Shown in pieces: positions 63,717-64,000 of a DNA stretch of 64,000 nt. A program made the translations under genes and the position numbers. A model generated the notes under the pieces. That model ran no database searches, was not told where the DNA came from, and saw nothing but the letters and a program-made list of their open reading frames with translations. Position 1 is the first letter of the stretch; each line of letters begins with the position of its first letter. The stretch is from Flavobacterium sp. HTF (GTDB lineage: Bacteria > Bacteroidota > Bacteroidia > Flavobacteriales > Flavobacteriaceae): assembly GCF_003105115.1 (NCBI RefSeq), contig NZ_QETH01000011.1:33256-97255 (forward strand), in the 5' to 3' direction.

Positions 63717-63761
63717 AATAAAAAGAATATTCTCTTTCTTGAGTTTTTGAAAGAGAATATT
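63717..63761 (-). terminator. Hairpin (possible leaky terminator) just upstream of the exporter genes
   Basis: AATATTCTCTTTC at 63726-63738 pairs perfectly with GAAAGAGAATATT at 63749-63761. On the reverse strand it is followed by CTTTTATTTT, a moderate T-tract, and then the HlyD start at 63709. This position fits attenuation between an upstream gene and the exporter. Confidence 0.65.
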
Positions 63762-63781
63762 TTAAAAAATAAAAAATACTA

Positions 63782-63982
63782 TTACTTTTTAATTCTGATT
63801 ATTTTAAATAAAATGTTTGAAAAAGTAATGCCATTTAGAAATACATACAAAGCCGTGGCTGACAAATAAGAAGCAGGAACGTACCAACCTCCAAAAGAAA
63901 CAAACATACGCACGAAGGAAGCATCAATAATTTGTGTTTAGATAATATCAAAGAGAAAATGAAAGCCGCTTTTTAATTTCAT
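63782..63982 (-). pseudogene. Interrupted short hydrophobic reading frame upstream of the C39 exporter
   Basis: Reading down from an ATG at 63982, a 67-codon frame encodes MKLKSGFHFLFDII, then an in-frame TAA at codon 15, then a continuous TQIIDASFVRMFVSFGGWYV stretch to a TAA ending at 63782. An internal ATG at 63907 would give a 41-residue peptide, MFVSFGGWYVPASYLSATAL and onwards, ending FKIIRIKK. The composition (hydrophobic, basic tail, a GG) could suit a cargo peptide for the exporter, but there is no canonical leader and the frame may be a decayed gene. I do not recognise it. Confidence 0.35.
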
Positions 63983-64000
63983 TTTAAAAAATTAAAAACC

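Overview
The window reads as an ordinary chromosomal stretch of a low-GC Bacteroidota bacterium, most likely Flavobacterium or a close relative. The signs are: SusC/SusD-type outer-membrane pairs, two large secreted proteins with C-terminal T9SS sorting domains, promoters of the Bacteroidota form (TTTG about 20 nt before TAnnTTTG), weak or absent Shine-Dalgarno sequences, a suf operon in the flavobacterial order, and a threonine dehydrogenase I recognise from Flavobacterium. No rRNA, tRNA, CRISPR array, prophage or transposase gene was seen.

Layout. 1-7.4 kb: the 5' end of an ALDH7-type aldehyde dehydrogenase (reverse strand, cut by the window edge), a class II cyclic-nucleotide phosphodiesterase-like protein, a tail-to-tail ParE/RelE-type toxin and HTH antitoxin pair with a palindromic operator, 3-hydroxyanthranilate dioxygenase, a secreted EEP nuclease/phosphatase-like protein, a divergent serine hydrolase, an LD-carboxypeptidase, YraN and an ACT-domain protein. 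7.7-23 kb: an alpha-glucan utilisation locus made of ECF sigma, FecR anti-sigma, SusC with an STN signalling domain, SusD, SusE/F-like lipoprotein, lipoprotein GH13, GH97 and a 1035-aa T9SS-secreted GH13 amylase with Ig-like and starch-binding modules. 23-38 kb: mfd with an overlapping lipoprotein gene, L-threonine dehydrogenase, M1 and S8 peptidases, a 1241-aa leucine-rich-repeat T9SS protein, an MBL hydrolase and a coiled-coil membrane-anchored protein.

38.4-49.7 kb: the SUF iron-sulfur assembly cluster sufA-B-C-D-S-E-T followed by DUF2480 and DUF3078 genes. It is broken up by inserted material: a YoeB toxin-antitoxin pair and a flavodoxin-like oxidoreductase between sufB and sufC, a four-helix-bundle (23S-IVP family) gene framed by repeat arms between sufC and sufD, a reverse-strand serine hydrolase between sufD and sufS, and a small lipoprotein between sufS and sufE. 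49.9-64 kb, all on the reverse strand: hflX, a secreted protein of unknown function, a DUF5689 lipoprotein with its TonB-dependent receptor, an MFS transporter, a Gfo/Idh/MocA oxidoreductase, an Old Yellow Enzyme homologue, and a C39-peptidase ABC exporter with its HlyD partner. Upstream of that exporter lies a short, interrupted, hydrophobic reading frame.

The most unusual content is non-coding. At least six different families of long inverted repeats sit in the intergenic gaps, several perfect over 15-31 bp. The best candidate for something undescribed is the repeat family around the four-helix-bundle gene. It starts 2 nt after the sufC stop codon, and a second, gene-less copy (24-bp perfect arms, 4-nt loop) also starts 2 nt after a stop codon, that of sufT. 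The first copy also carries a second, decayed 3' end of the same protein family. It looks like a small gene-carrying palindromic element with a solo form.
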